DNA of 64,000 nt, from NCBI GenBank assembly GCA_030278955.1, contig JAOANR010000002.1, positions 12,761,982 through 12,825,981 of the forward strand, in the 5' to 3' direction. The notes under the pieces are model-generated. The model saw nothing but the letters and a program-made list of their open reading frames with translations, searched no databases and had not been told where the DNA came from. A program made the position numbers and the translations under genes. Of this stretch, positions 43,259-55,630 are shown in pieces; position 1 is the first letter of the stretch, and the number at the start of each line of letters is the position of its first letter. The stretch comes from Hygrophila difformis (taxonomy: Eukaryota; Streptophyta; Magnoliopsida; Lamiales; Acanthaceae).

Positions 43259-44301
43259 TCTCCTTTTACTCTGCAGATATATGAAGACACAATTGAATGC
43301 CCCATCAGCTTTTTCTCATACTCCCATTTCCCTGTCAAGCTAGGCAAGGCACTTTTCCCTTTATTTACCTTGTAGTCAACTTCCTCATTTGAATTTATTT
43401 TGTCTCCTTCCAATTTTTCCTCCTCCACCTTTCACAGCCTTTCTTCACGCCTGGTCTCCTCTTCTCTCTTTACAGCTTTAGTTTTTTTTTTGTCCCTTTC
43501 GGCAGAGGCAGACGGTGCCGGCGGCAGCGCGCATCGGAGAAGGCTTGAGACGACCGCATAAGGTGGTGGCAGCGGCGGCAACCTTCTTCTCTTCTCCTTC
43601 TTCTTCTCCCTCCTCGTCTCTTGGCCCTTCTTCTTTCTTTTTATTTTCTATTTTGTGGTTCGGTTTTGCTTCGGATTTCTGTTTTGGATACAAGGATGAA
43701 GGAGGAAAGATTTGTGGTGGTGGAAAGGTTGTGGTGGCGAAAAGGGCAGAGGTTGTTGGCGGGTTGTTTGAGGGAGAAGCGATGGAAGCTTCGGCGTCGA
43801 TTGAGGATTTGGGTCGGGAGGGTGGAAGCGCGGAGGTGGTTGTGGTGTGGTTTGTTGGCCGCGGGTGGTGGCAGCAAGCTCGTCGACGGTGTGGAGCTGT
43901 TGGCCGGAGGACGGCTGCGGGTGGTGGAGAGATTAGGATTTTGGGATGGAGATGGAGGCGAGATGGTGGTGCACGGCGGTCCGTGGTGGTGGCGAAAGCC
44001 TTGGTGGAAGGAGCAAAATGGAAACAATGGTGCCGGGGCGGCAGCTGTGGTGGTCGGATGCGGCCGTCGGTGGTGCGCCGGTGATGGCGGCGCCGGAGGT
44101 GGGCGGCGGACGCAGCTGGTTGGGTGGCTAGGGTTAGGGTTAGTTTTACGGTTGGGATTAGGGTTTAGGTTGGGCTCAACTAATTTGTTTTCTAAGTTTT
44201 GCTTATTGGGCTACAGAATTAGTTGGTTCAATCCAATCCTTAATTATGAACCTAATTAAATCAATTGATTTCAATTATTAACTTAATGATTTCCTAACTC
44301 T
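43259..44301. other. Unassigned segment, G/T-rich, probably LTR or leader of the element that E inserted into
   Basis: It continues 37890-38765 across element E. It is pyrimidine-rich to about 43500, then strongly GGTGGTGG-like to 44110, then TAGGGTTAGGGTTAG-type and AT-rich. Long overlapping open frames on both strands come from the low complexity and show no recognisable protein. No TIR or TSD was seen. Confidence 0.4.
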
Positions 44302-44381
44302 TTTTTTTTTGGGTGAAGGACGCCAAGGCGTCAGCTAACAAAGGAAAAGAAACAGCAAAAAAGAAAGTAAAACTGCTAGAA

Positions 44382-46586
44382 TCAAGGGTACCACGTCCCT
44401 GACATATCAGCAGAAAGCAAACTGCGAACATCATCTGGGGGGAAGGCCCAGGTTGTGAAAAAATCCACTTCCCGCGCCCCCCTCTTGGCCAAAGCGTCAG
44501 CTACAGAGTTGCCCTCCCGGAGAGTATGGAACCACTTGTATCCCGGGTGCATAGCCATCATGTCACACATATTCCGATTCAAAGTAAAATAGCTATGATC
44601 CGGGCCAATATCTTGTCCAATCAGCCTCAGTGCGTCCTCAGAGTCAGAATAGACACATAAGACCTCAATCCCCAAGCTATGCGCCATCTTTACACCATTC
44701 CATATGGCATGAAGCTCCGCATCAAGATTGGTAGAAATCCCAATCGAACCAGAAAAACCTTCCAGCCACCAACCATCCCCATCACGAAGAACTCCACCAA
44801 ACCCAGCTCTACCAGGGTTCCCAAGGGAACTCCCATCCACATGAAGAATCACCCCATTGGCCCTGGTGGGGTTCCAATGGACTAAGCGCACCTCCTTAAC
44901 CCGCGCATCTCGGCCACACACCCTTTCGAATAGCGAGCCGAGGTAGCGGGCACGTCGGACCATAGAAGCAATATTTGGCACTTCTTGTTTAAAGCACAAG
45001 TTGTTTCGTCCAATCCAGAGACACCAAATTGTAGCCCATTGGCCACCTGACCAGTGCCTGCCAAATTGTGCAAGGAAGAGAGAAGCATCTGAATATCTAT
45101 CCATGAACTGGTGCGAGGGAACTCCTCCCATTTGATCCCACACCGCCTTAGCCCATGGACAAGTAAAAAACAAATGCATAAGAGACTCAGAAGCCGAGTT
45201 GCAAAGCTGGCATGTAGCATAGGTAGCCATGCCTCGTTGGAATCGGACTTCATTAGTTGGGACAACATTATAAGCCGCCAACCAAGCAAGAACTTTAACC
45301 TTTTCAGGCGCACAAATCTTCCAAGCCCAGGCTCGCAAGCTATCCCCATGCACTCCACGTTTAGAGAGCAGCCATGCATAGCCCGATGCAACAGTGTAAT
45401 GTCCCGACTTTGAGAGAGTCCAATGCAATCTATCTCTTGCCATGCTATGATATACAAGAGGTCCGAAGTCCTGCACCTCCCTTCGGATCTCATCCGGCAC
45501 AATAGTGTACAGGTATTCCCAACTCCAAACACCATTTCGAAAGACATCTTTGATCCTTAAATGAGAATCCGAGATATGAACGAATGGCAGCCTGGGTCCA
45601 ATGGACCCTCCCTTCAGCCATTTGGAGAACCAAAAACTGCTTCCACCATCACCAATCTTAAGTTGAAAACCCTCAATCAGGTACGGTGCCACCCTGTTTA
45701 GGGATCGGTATATCACTGATGCTCCTGGTTTGATGTTCAGCTGCTGGCCATATTTGCTTGTCAACAATGAGAGCCACGGCTTGGTTGAACCTAGGATGAA
45801 CTCGGAAAGAGGTTTCCCAAGCAACGAAATATTCATATCATGGGCACGACGGATACTTATGCCTCCAAAACCCCGAGGGCGTGCCATTCTATCCCAACTA
45901 ACCAGCGGAATACCCTTGCCACTCGCATCCTTCCAAATAAAATCCCGAATGCATTTATCAATTCTGTCGCACGTAACGGATGGAAACCAACAAATTTGCA
46001 TAATGTAAGAAGGAATAGCCGCAAGGACAGCCCGGGCTAGAGTAATCCGCCCAGCACGATTGAGAAGAGCCCTCTTCCATGTGCTCAACCTCCTGTACAT
46101 TTTATCCAAGGTGGCTTCGAAGTGGTGCTGCCGCACATCACCATGAAATAGGGAGAACCCTAAATATTTTCCGAGGTCATCAGTAAATCCAACATTGAAG
46201 ACCAATGACAAGTTCGACTTGGATGCGGCGGACACAGCTACGGAGGCATATGCAAGAGATTTCTCCACAATAATTCGAAGACCAGCATGCGCTGCAAATC
46301 TAGCGAGCAAGTCATCAACACATTGAGCACTGGAGATGGTAGCCCTTGAGAATAAGAGCAAGTCATCCGAAAACATCAAGTGCGATAAGGGCGGAGCATT
46401 CCGAGAAAGCTTAACAGGCTGCCAACTACCTTGATCAACACAATTCAGAATCGCCCGGGAGAATTTTTCCATGACAATAATAAAGAGATACGGTGACAAA
46501 GGATCCCCTTGTCGTAGGCCTTTCGCTGGAGTGAAATGTGGAAGAGCCGTGCGGTTCCAAAGGATAGAGTAGATAGGGGAACGCAC
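44382..46586 (-). CDS. LINE ORF2 C-terminal part: RT, zf-RVT, RNase H
   Basis: 734 residues, ending at a TAG-type stop 80 bp from the poly(A). The first 100 residues hold the RT motifs GLRQGDPLSPYLFIIVMEKF and LSHLMFSDDLLLFSRA; the catalytic box is FSDD where FADD is usual. The thumb follows (YLGFSLFHGD, LSTWKRALLNRAGRI). The zf-RVT region carries SGHYTVASGYAWLL, PEKVKVLAWLAAYNVVP and CQLCNSASESLMHLFFTCPWA. The RNase H domain begins LHVDGSSLGNPGRAGFGGVL, with DAELHAI and YSDSEDAL giving the acidic residues. The start is internal: upstream RT is in other frames, so this is the intact end of a decayed ORF2. Confidence 0.87.
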   Translation of the reverse strand: MRSPIYSILWNRTALPHFTPAKGLRQGDPLSPYLFIIVMEKFSRAILNCVDQGSWQPVKLSRNAPPLSHLMFSDDLLLFSRATISSAQCVDDLLARFAAHAGLRIIVEKSLAYASVAVSAASKSNLSLVFNVGFTDDLGKYLGFSLFHGDVRQHHFEATLDKMYRRLSTWKRALLNRAGRITLARAVLAAIPSYIMQICWFPSVTCDRIDKCIRDFIWKDASGKGIPLVSWDRMARPRGFGGISIRRAHDMNISLLGKPLSEFILGSTKPWLSLLTSKYGQQLNIKPGASVIYRSLNRVAPYLIEGFQLKIGDGGSSFWFSKWLKGGSIGPRLPFVHISDSHLRIKDVFRNGVWSWEYLYTIVPDEIRREVQDFGPLVYHSMARDRLHWTLSKSGHYTVASGYAWLLSKRGVHGDSLRAWAWKICAPEKVKVLAWLAAYNVVPTNEVRFQRGMATYATCQLCNSASESLMHLFFTCPWAKAVWDQMGGVPSHQFMDRYSDASLFLAQFGRHWSGGQWATIWCLWIGRNNLCFKQEVPNIASMVRRARYLGSLFERVCGRDARVKEVRLVHWNPTRANGVILHVDGSSLGNPGRAGFGGVLRDGDGWWLEGFSGSIGISTNLDAELHAIWNGVKMAHSLGIEVLCVYSDSEDALRLIGQDIGPDHSYFTLNRNMCDMMAMHPGYKWFHTLREGNSVADALAKRGAREVDFFTTWAFPPDDVRSLLSADMSGTWYP

Positions 46587-47114
46587 ACAAACATAATAAT
46601 ATTGCGTAGCATGGTGGGGAGCCCCATTTCAGTGAGGCATTCATCTAGAAAGTCCCATGAAATGTTATCGTATGCCTTCTCCAAGTCGATTTTGAGAAGT
46701 CAGTCCTCCGATTTCCTGTTAACGATTTCTGAAAGAGGTAATAGCTTCTTGGAGAATGATGGCATTCCCATTAGTCCCACGGCCTGGCAAAAAAGCATAT
46801 TGGAAAGGGTCAATGTATTGTTGAAGGAACGGCCTCAAGCGGTTCACAATCACCTTTGTCAAAATTTTGTATAGGACATTGCATAATGTGATTGGCCGAA
46901 AATGTCAAATCTCTCTGAGTATCAAGCTTAGGGATTAAGCATAGGAAGGAAGCGGACACCGCAGATTCAAAGGTACCTGAGGACACGGCCTGATGAACAA
47001 AGTCCATGACTGAATTCCCAACACACGACCAATATAATTTATAGAATTCCGTGGGAAGCCATCCGGTCCGGGAGCGGAGAAAGCCGCCATCTCTTTGACG
47101 GCCCTATGCACCTC
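46587..47114 (-). pseudogene. LINE ORF2, upstream RT part with frameshifts
   Basis: Conserved pieces in three phases: APGPDGFP (about 47060), FCLIPK-like (about 46930) and EKAYDNISWDFLDECL (about 46640), all standard L1 RT blocks before the QGDPLSP motif. The shifts lie near 46700 and 46590. Bases after 47114 in the open frame starting at 47138 are LTR, not LINE. Confidence 0.8.
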
Positions 47115-48702
47115 TGAAACTTTTGACAATTTCGTCACACGAGTATTTTCTAAAATAACCTAGGTTAAATTTATTAAATGAAGGGAGTTATAATTCATAG
47201 GAAAGGGTTTTAAGGATATAGTTCACTTTTATTACCCATGTGGGAAACTTTGATTTCAAATGGCGCGATGAAAATCCACGGCCATGAAACTTTTGACAAG
47301 TTCCCACTATATGAGTATTTTCTGAAAAACAATTATCCTGGTTTTCAATTTTATTCAATGAAACCAAATCATGAAGGCGGAGTTGGGATTAGGGATATAT
47401 TTATAAATTGTCACGTTTTTATTACTCGTGTTAAGAAACTGTGGCCCGAAAGTGCACGGTGTCAAAAATTGCAGTAATTTATAGTAAGACCGGATCGTTC
47501 ACTGGAGGATGTGCGATAGAAGCAGGGCCCACGTCATTTACTAAGATTTTCCACTCGGTTACTCGATTCAAGTTGTGTTTTAACTATCAACTACTTGACA
47601 TAATTTAAACTAAGCTATGAAAGCAATAATATAAAGCAGATAGAATTATTCTATAAAGTGAATTAAATTAATCTAAGAAAGCAATAAATTAATCTAAGAA
47701 AGCGATTAAGATTATTCTAAGAAAGCAGATTTAAAATGTGACAGAAGGGACAAGAAGAAAAGAATAAAAATTGAACAAGATGTAGATGAAGCACAATTAA
47801 ACTTCCATTTTGTTACACAAATCTTAGCTTGGGATAATCCTTTCAGTTAGCTAACTCTCATGCTTTCTGTACTATGTTCCCTTTAACAGACAGGTACTTA
47901 CAGTAAGAATTTACATGCTCTTAAGACAACAAAATCTAAGATACCACAAACTTATAACTCCCCTTGCAATGCCTTGCAAGAGTATGTTAGCCATCTGTGG
48001 TGGACAAGCAACACCTGACAAATCATTAGTTGAAGTGTCAAGTACTGTTATCATTCTCCCATGTCACACCCAAAGATTCTAATTAAGCCTGAACTATCCC
48101 TTAACTCTCAGTCCTAGTAGCAGTCACACAACTCTCACTACAACCGAGTGACCTCTAACGAAAGCATTTAAAAGAAAGCGATAAAGAAAGCATTTAAAAT
48201 CCTATCACTCAGAGGTTTTTGAAAGCCAACGGCGCTATCCATCTTTTACGGCGCTATACTCGACTACGGCGCTATCCATGCTTAGCGCCGTCCACCCTTC
48301 TTTGGACGTCAACTTCAATTTCCTCCTACGGCGCTAGACCAAGCTACGACGCTAGACTAAGCTACGACGCTATCCATGCTTAGCGCCGTAATTGTGTCTA
48401 GCGTCGTAATTTCCTGTAAAATTCAACTTTTTGTGGGTTTTTCATTTCTTTTCCCATCTTTTCATTTCCTTTTTCTTTTCTTTTCTTTTCTTTTTCTCAT
48501 GTTTTTGGATTTTTCTAATATAAATATGTAATAAAATTACATATTTATGCATTTTTCATACCAGCTCAATATTTTTACAGTTATGCATAAATCAGTCCAA
48601 TTCAACTGCTTTCTTATTTATTATAAGACCGGAATGCGATCAAATGCCCGTTTCAGACACGGAAATGGATTGAAAATAATGGTCATTTTCTGGCCATTAT
48701 CA
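47115..48702 (-). repeat. 3' LTR of element B, internally deleted (1588 bp)
   Basis: It begins and ends like the LTR of A and the solo LTR. The match to the 5' LTR stops at 48225: where the 5' copy and the solo LTR continue with TCTGACCCTG, this copy goes directly to a TACGGCGCTA array (48226-48410) and then to the U3 end. About 3 kb, including the TATA region, is missing compared with the solo LTR. Confidence 0.85.
48226..48410 (-). repeat. TACGGCGCTA hairpin array in the B 3' LTR
   Basis: Six direct copies of ACGGCGCTA or ACGACGCTA and three inverted copies (AGCGCCGT, AGCGTCGTA), arranged so that neighbouring copies can pair around the loop TCCATGC. It occupies the place where the LTR of A and the solo LTR have the GTCGCGG cluster. 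Confidence 0.88.
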
Positions 48703-50347
48703 ACATCCTCACATTTAATACTGATCGCCCCCGAGCAGTCAGAGTCAATGTTCTAAAGAACACGGGCTCTGCATATTCAATTCATTTTCGTGGCTTCATA
48801 AATTACATTCTTTTTGGATTGGGATAAGACAATCAAAAACTACAAGTTTTAAATTCCCTTGATTGCAGTGTTTAATGAAATGATACTTGCTCACTACATT
48901 GGGCCTACAAATCAAACATTATTATCAATCCTTCATGAATATCATGTTTGAAAAATGCAGGGATTAAAAGTTAGAATTAAAGCCTGACATGAATATTTGC
49001 AATGAAACAGAGCCTCACGTATAAGAGAATTGGAAAGTTCACTCACTCTCAATTGGGATTTAATCATGAACGCTCAAAATCAATTTTTAATTAAATTATC
49101 CCATAAGCTTGCAATCAGACCAACTCGCCACCGGCTCATTTCCTCAAATCGAGATCATGAGGTCTTATTCAAGGGTTATAATGGGGCATACGGTTGTAAC
49201 ATTAGATAGGAAATGAAAATTTTTGGGCTAAGGGGTGGCAAGAATTAATTCTATCATAACTTGGTATATTTTTATTTAAAAAAATTTATGATCATCAATA
49301 TTTCTTTCTTTCTTTTGCTTTTCTCTTTCTATTGCATGACATTAGACTATGTCTAATTTGCTTTGTCATTTGCAATTTATTTGTGTTGATAAGAACTCAA
49401 CACACATTTTTCTCTCTTCTTTTTTTTTTTTTGAATCGGTTTATAGCATACCGATTGATACATTCTTTGATGATCAAAATTTGCAATGCCTTGACAAAAT
49501 TCATTCTTGCACACTTGGGTTTGAATTTCTTGGTCTTTTTATAAGGCTAGGAAAAATATAGTGGTTTCAAAGAAAAATTAGGCTTAAGGCTCAAATTAGT
49601 TAATCCTAAGGGGAAAATATTTTCGGGTTTGGAATTCAATCGAAGGCCATAAATTTGGTTTTCTAGGTGCCTCGATCATATGCTCGATTTCGGGAGTATG
49701 GCATGGTCTTGAATCGGTCCCAATTGCAAGTTCTAGTTTCCTTTAATCAAAATGATTCACACATCAAAGAGAATAAATGAGCAAAAGTGACTCATTGGCT
49801 CAAATCTCACAAGGTTGGGTTGATTCATGTCATACAATATTCTAAAATTTAATCAAAGATTAATTCTAACAATTTATTCAATTAAAGTTTTTAACATGCA
49901 GATTTATTACCCAATAAGCTGATCGCATCATTAAATTTTTATAACTCAAAACCTTAGGAATTCATGTCATGCATGTTTTCAATTATATTATCCCATTTTA
50001 AAAGTTTGAAAATTTAATCACAAGCCTAAATTCAACATGTGAATTTAGAGCAGGTTTATGCATACTTTTGCTGGTTATTAAATTTAAAGCAGTAAAAGAG
50101 GCACTGTTAACATACGAGGTATGTCAACAGCATATTTTTGGCCTGACAGTCACTTATTCATCTTGGACTTTTAGACATCTTTTCAAGAATAAAATTGTTT
50201 TTGGACTGCAAAATTCTTTTTTGGAAAGCGGAAAATACATCAATTACAAGAGATTTCATGCAATAAGAACGAACTTGCACAAACGACAGAAATTCTCTTA
50301 TATGATGTTTACAATTGAGCTCAAAAATGAATAGGAGCAGATCAGGT
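48703..50347 (-). other. Element B 3' non-coding region
   Basis: AT-rich with no coding signal. It matches 10481-12102 of element A in reverse. The bases next to the LTR read AAATGTGAGGATGT on the minus strand, the same primer-like end as in A. Confidence 0.65.
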
Positions 50348-52176
50348 TCATTCTTTCGGTTCCTGTGGTTGAGTTGAAGGCCCAGCATCGTCTGTTGGCA
50401 GAGGTGGCGGCTTTGGGAGCTGTCCGATGAGTGCCTGGATCACAGTTTCCATCATTTTTCGTTGACGTTCCTCACTTTCCATCATCATCTTCTGTTGCCT
50501 CTCCTCGCTTTCCAGCCTTTCTCTGTAGTGCCTTTCTTCTCTTTCCAACAGGAGTAGTCTGAATTCATCTTCTCTTCTCCTCTGTTCAGCTCTCTCTTCC
50601 TCTTTCCTCTTATCTCTCTCTTCTCTGATTCTCCTATCATCTTCCCTTCCCAAAATGATAACATCTGCCAACTGCTTGACACTTTCTGTCATGGTTTTGT
50701 TCATTGAGTTTATGATCTCGACTACATTTGAGTTAGCAGGATGTTGGGACACGTTCTGGCTTGGAGGAGGGGTTTGGGAGGGTTGAGCTTGCTGCTGAGG
50801 GGCTTGATCCGGCGGTGATGGAGGAATTGGACTGGGACTTGGTTCTGCTGGCTCGTGTTGATGCTCTTCCACTTGTGTTGAAGGTCCCGCCTCAGTACGG
50901 GCCTTTCTTCTTCTTTTAGGAGCAGGGGGAGGCATTGGATCTCTTCTTTGAATTGATGGTGCTTCTTCACCGGATATGAAGGAAGATTGCACATTTCAGT
51001 TAGCAGGGAACGGAGGGAGTGCATACATAATCCTCTCTTGACTTTGCATGGATGGGACCCCGGATAGGGGGATTCTGAATGACCAAGGCATCAGTGTCAA
51101 ATTCTCCCATGTCTACCCCTTGAGCTGTGCAGATTCTTCTAATAAGATTCGGGTAGCAGAGAGCATTCTTCTTCTTGATTCGAGTAGTCATGACTTCAAA
51201 AATGTGTTCTCCAACATTCAGTTTCCGCCCATGCCACAGCTTTGCAAATCCCATCAGTGCGCTGCCTGAAGTAGTTTGGGGATGAGAGCTGGGCCTGATT
51301 CTAGCCATGTAGAATTCGAATGTGGGCATGAACTCCACTTTTAGCTTGGATGCGCTGAATGTTCCCACCAAGCCTGGCGTTCTGGTCAAGGAGTCGGCGA
51401 TTGCTTGATATGTTGCTTTCATCTTTATCTTGCCACGCCTACTCAAGATCTCCTCCTCCGTAATCTCACTTTGATAACTGGGTGTTTGCAGGAATCTGTT
51501 TAGATAATCCGGGGATATATCTATTGTCTTTCCTCTAATCCAGGTTGTCCGTCTTGCAACGTTAATGTTGCAGTAGAACTCCCTAGTCAACTCCATATAC
51601 CCGGGATCTCCGTGATGTAGCAGGAATTGCTCCCATCCAAGCCATGTTCTCCAAAAATCCACAGTGGGGTGCCTTAGCGAGTCTGGTGCAAATCCCTTGT
51701 CGGGTATGATGCTTTCCAAAAGCTCCTCATATGCCTTGACTGCTTTCGGATTCCCATTGAACTTCCGGATTACATCTGCCTCTTTTATCACCATTTTGGT
51801 GTTTTCAATCTTTTGGATTCCCATTCTAGCGCGAACTCCTGTTTCCTCCCAAAATCTGGCGGGCTTGACTGATCCAACAGATTCGTCTTCGCTTGTGTGC
51901 CAGTCAGTTGGTTCGTTTTGCTCCTCCTGGATGGGTTCATGCCCGCTCGGTTCACCCCCTTCCTGGGCCACTTCATCCATAGGTTCGTCTTGCTGAGCTT
52001 CCTCTACTTCCATGTTTCCCTCAGCTGCTTCATTCAATGGATCCTCCTCAACCTGTTTAGTTACAATTTCCATTGTTTTGTACTCAGTCATTACAGGCTT
52101 TGAAAAATTAAGTACAGGAAAGTAAGGATCAACACTAGTTGATACCTCCTCCTCCTCCCTAATTCTTGCAGCTCTT
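50348..52176 (-). CDS. Element B protein, C-terminal part (split by solo LTR)
   Basis: The frame is open from the target duplication at 52176; earlier residues of the longer open frame are LTR. It holds RAARIREEEEVSTS, an acidic stretch, and then the putative plant transposon protein domain: TREFYCNINVARRTTWIRG, ISPDYLNRFLQTPSY, EFMPTFEFYMARIRPSSH, LMGFAKLWHGRKLNVG, LCYPNLIRRICTAQGVD. A basic PAPKRRRKAR, a Pro/Gln linker, an Arg/Glu coiled coil and a Pro-rich tail follow. Unlike element A, no frameshift is present in the domain. The function is unknown. The domain is known only from plant transposon-associated proteins. Confidence 0.78.
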
Positions 52177-55074
52177 TGAAACTTTTGACAATTTCCCGCA
52201 CGAGCGTTTTCCAAAATATACCAGGTTAGATTTATTAAATGAAAAGAGTTATGATTCACGGGAAAGGGTTTAGGGATATATCAAGATTGTTAGTCTTTTT
52301 TATTACTCAAGTGTGGTGCTTTGATTTCAAATGGCGCTGTGGTCCTCTCTGTCATGAAATGTTGACAAATCTCATGGCACAGCCGGGATAGGTTGACCTT
52401 CAGCCTGTCACACTGAGGATCCCCGGCAAATATGCCATGATATTTCACATCAATTCTTGCCATAAGATTTCCTGCCATGAAACTTTTGACAGATTCCCAC
52501 TACATGAGTATTTTCCGAAAAATCATGATCCTGGTTTAGGTTTTATTTAATGAAACCAATTTATGATGGCGGGGTTGTGATTAGGGATATATTTATAAGT
52601 AGTCATGTTTTTATTGCTCGTGTTTAAGAAACTGTGGCCCGAAAGCGCACGGTGTCAAAAATTGCAGTAATTTATAGTAAGACCGGATCGTTCACTGGAG
52701 GATGTGCGATAGAAGCAGGGCCCACGTCGTTTTACTAGATTTTCCATTCGTATTGCTCAATAGGTTTGAAAATTGATTAATAACTACTGGCATGAATTTA
52801 AACTAGGTTATAAAAGTGTTTAAGTTACTCTACAAAGCGAATAAATCTATTCTAGAAAGCAGGTAGAAATTATTCTAAGAATGCGATAAACATTATCTAT
52901 GAAAGCAGAGAAAGTTTACATTGTGCCAGCCGTGAAGCTGAATCACAATGTAGACAGAAGGGACAGGAAGAAAAGAATGAAAATTGGACAAGATTGAGAT
53001 ATAGCAGTAATAAACTTCCATTTTTATACACAGATCTTTGTTTGGGATAATTCTATCAGATAGCTAATTCTCATGCTCTCAATTATGCTTTCCCTTTAAC
53101 AGACAGGTACTTACAATATGAGTTTACATGTTCTTAAGACCGCAAATTCTAAGATACCACAGATTCGTAACTGCCCTGGCCTGGGTGTGTTACTTCATCT
53201 GTGGTGGAAAAGCAACACCCGACATATCATTTATTGAAATGCCAAGTACTACTATCATTCTCCCATGTCACACCCAAAGATTCTAATCAAGTTCTGAACT
53301 ATCCCTTAACTGTCAATCCTAGTAGCAGTTACACAACTCTCAATACAACCGAGTGACCTCTAATGAAAGCGGTTAAAAGAAAGCAGTAAAGAAAACATTT
53401 AAAACCTATCACTCGGAGGTTTTGAAAATCTGACCCTGGTAGTAAAAGACAGCACCCAGTCAAGATGACTGGGTATGGATCAAGAATTCCCGGCTCTTGG
53501 TGAAATGCTTGCAGTGTTCACTCCCTTCCGGGTTATTATGAGATACAAACTAATGAAACGACTTAATGATTTAGTTCGTTCCGGATGCACTCACTCAGGA
53601 CTCAAAAGTAGGCTTTGGCAGAAGAGGATAGCAGTTGAAAGAAAACTCAACCCTATCTTTAGAAAATAACCAAGGCCTGGATGATGTTCCTCTGAGATTA
53701 TTTACTACACTGTGTTTGAGTCCAAATGGGCCCCATCTCGGTGTAGTATTCAATCTTAGATTTCCAACAACCAGCATTTTTGGAAAATAATGGATTTGAA
53801 AATCATTCCCTATCAGGTACTAGACTCTCAGTTAAAACACAGACCCTTTCAGTCTAGGCGAGACCTAATCGCTGAATCTGTTTCTAATTTCCCAAAATAC
53901 AACCCTTGACAGAATATGAATTAGTCATAACTGAGGAATTTATCCCTTACTCAGATCCGGATTTTATAAAGAGATTTTTGTTGGAAATTTATTAAGCAAT
54001 ATCTATTTAAGATCTAGACTTCTATTGTCCAAGGGAAGGATCCCAAAATAATTACAGATCACAATAGTACATAATATTATCATGCATAAAGATATAGGGA
54101 AGTGTAAAATTAATTGACCCAAAATATAGATGCGGATCTAGACAGAAGGTGAAACACAGATATGAAGTGGTCACGGGACCAAAGTAATGGCAGAATAATC
54201 AGGTGGACTGTAAACATCTACTGTCCAATTTCCCAATTACTCGGATGGAGCGAATTTAGACAGCTTAGACCCTGTAATGGTAGTGTCAATACCAGTTGGG
54301 TCTCCACTGTCTGTGAATTCGGATAAAAACCTACATGCTTCCCTTCTATAATGGTCGTCAGTTGGCGTTGACTGATGCCAACTGACTCCTCTTACAGATT
54401 GGAATTTGGGTTTGGAGATTAAGATGAGAAAAATAAAACTGTATCTGAATGGGAGTCAGCCGAGCAGCTATTATGACCCCGGATGGGCGAACCGCCAAGG
54501 CTTCCACTGACAGTCATCCAGACCATGCAAAATAACACTTAGTAATTAATACCCAGAATACGAGCTAGTTATCCATGAGGGAATACCTGCCAACATTAAT
54601 CTGATGTATTCTTTACTAATTGTTGCACACAACACGCAAAGACAAAATCAGCAAGAAATAAAAGAAAATTCCTTGTATGAGAGACATTGGTTTCTCATGC
54701 AAGGTTGTGGATTGGGTCCACAATTGATGGTCTTAAATAATCCTTCCTACCATAATTAATTATAGTCCGGATTATCTGTTTAAGCCATCAAGATTTTGTT
54801 TATAGAGGAGTGTTTTAATGGCAATTGAACAAAGGTCCTTTAATCATGATGATTATTGATGTTTGATTATTACTAATCTCAGTCTTTAATCATTAATGAG
54901 TCAAGGGTTCAATCAGTTAAGTGATGAAAATGAAGAATCAAAATTTGGGCAGCATAACACCCTATATTGCAATTCCAGAATGTTACACCCTAACCCGTGG
55001 GGTTATGATGTGAGTGTTGCAATATAATATAGGAAGGGAATGAAGGTTGTTTGAGATTAAATAGAGAGAAGGGA

Positions 55075-55630
55075 ATCTTTGTCGCAATATCATAAATTTT
55101 GTCGCGGTCCGAGGTCCGCGACATGGGTATCCCGACAAGTTTTTAGAATTTTTGGCAGCATAACGCCTCTTTGTCGCTAAGCAAGATTTTGTCGCGGAAC
55201 GTGGTTCCGCGACAAGAGTGTTTCGCGACAAAGAATTTTCAGAAAATTTCTTAAAGCATTTGAACCTTTGTCGCTATGCATGGAAATTTTGTCGCGGAAC
55301 GTGGTTCCGCGACAAAGTGGTTCCGCGACAAAGTGTCCAAAGGATAAAGAACATGGCATAATTTTTCTGTCTCAGAATGAGATTTTGTCGCGGAACGTGG
55401 TTCCGCGACAAAAAGCCATGCAGACAAAATGCAAGAGTTTGGCACCTTTGTCGCTATGCATGGAAAGTTTTGTCGCGGAACGTGGCTCCGCGACAAGGTG
55501 TTCCGCGACAAAGGGTTTTAAATTATGGAGACAAGTGTCTTTGGACACCTTTGTCGCGGAACGACCATTTTGTCGCGGAACGTGGTTCCGCGACAAAAGG
55601 CGGTTGGCGACCAAGGTGGTTCAGGACAAA
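55075..55630 (-). repeat. Nested hairpin array in the solo LTR (6 units)
   Basis: Six inner palindromes (arm TTTTGTCGCGGAAC, loop GTG, complementary arm; first unit shorter, GTCGCGG/CCGCGAC) with outer half-sites such as TTTGTCGCTA on one side and CGCGACAAAG on the other. In the last unit CCTTTGTCGC pairs with GCGACCAAGG through one wobble. It lies downstream of the TATA box, as in element A. Confidence 0.9.

Larger units (their letters stand above)
44302..47114 (-). mobile_element. L1-type LINE, 3' half, interrupted by element B
   Basis: On the minus strand it ends in poly(A) (T run at 44302-44311) after a short 3' UTR. It encodes the RT C-terminal part, a zinc-binding region and a terminal RNase H, the order of plant L1 LINEs with RNase H. 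The 5' half is separated by the insertion of element B at 47115 and should resume beyond 64000. The left target copy of B is ACCTC (47110-47114). Confidence 0.88.

Noticed and set aside
43515..44259. Gly/Val/Trp-rich open frames of 189 and 212 codons
   Set aside because: Low-complexity GGTGGTGG sequence read in overlapping frames; no conserved domain, and the antisense frame is equally open.
47238..47477. Open frame of 79 codons in the LTR (repeated at 62170-62409)
   Set aside because: It is present in both LTRs of B because the LTRs are near-identical. It spans the fossil PBS and has no protein features.
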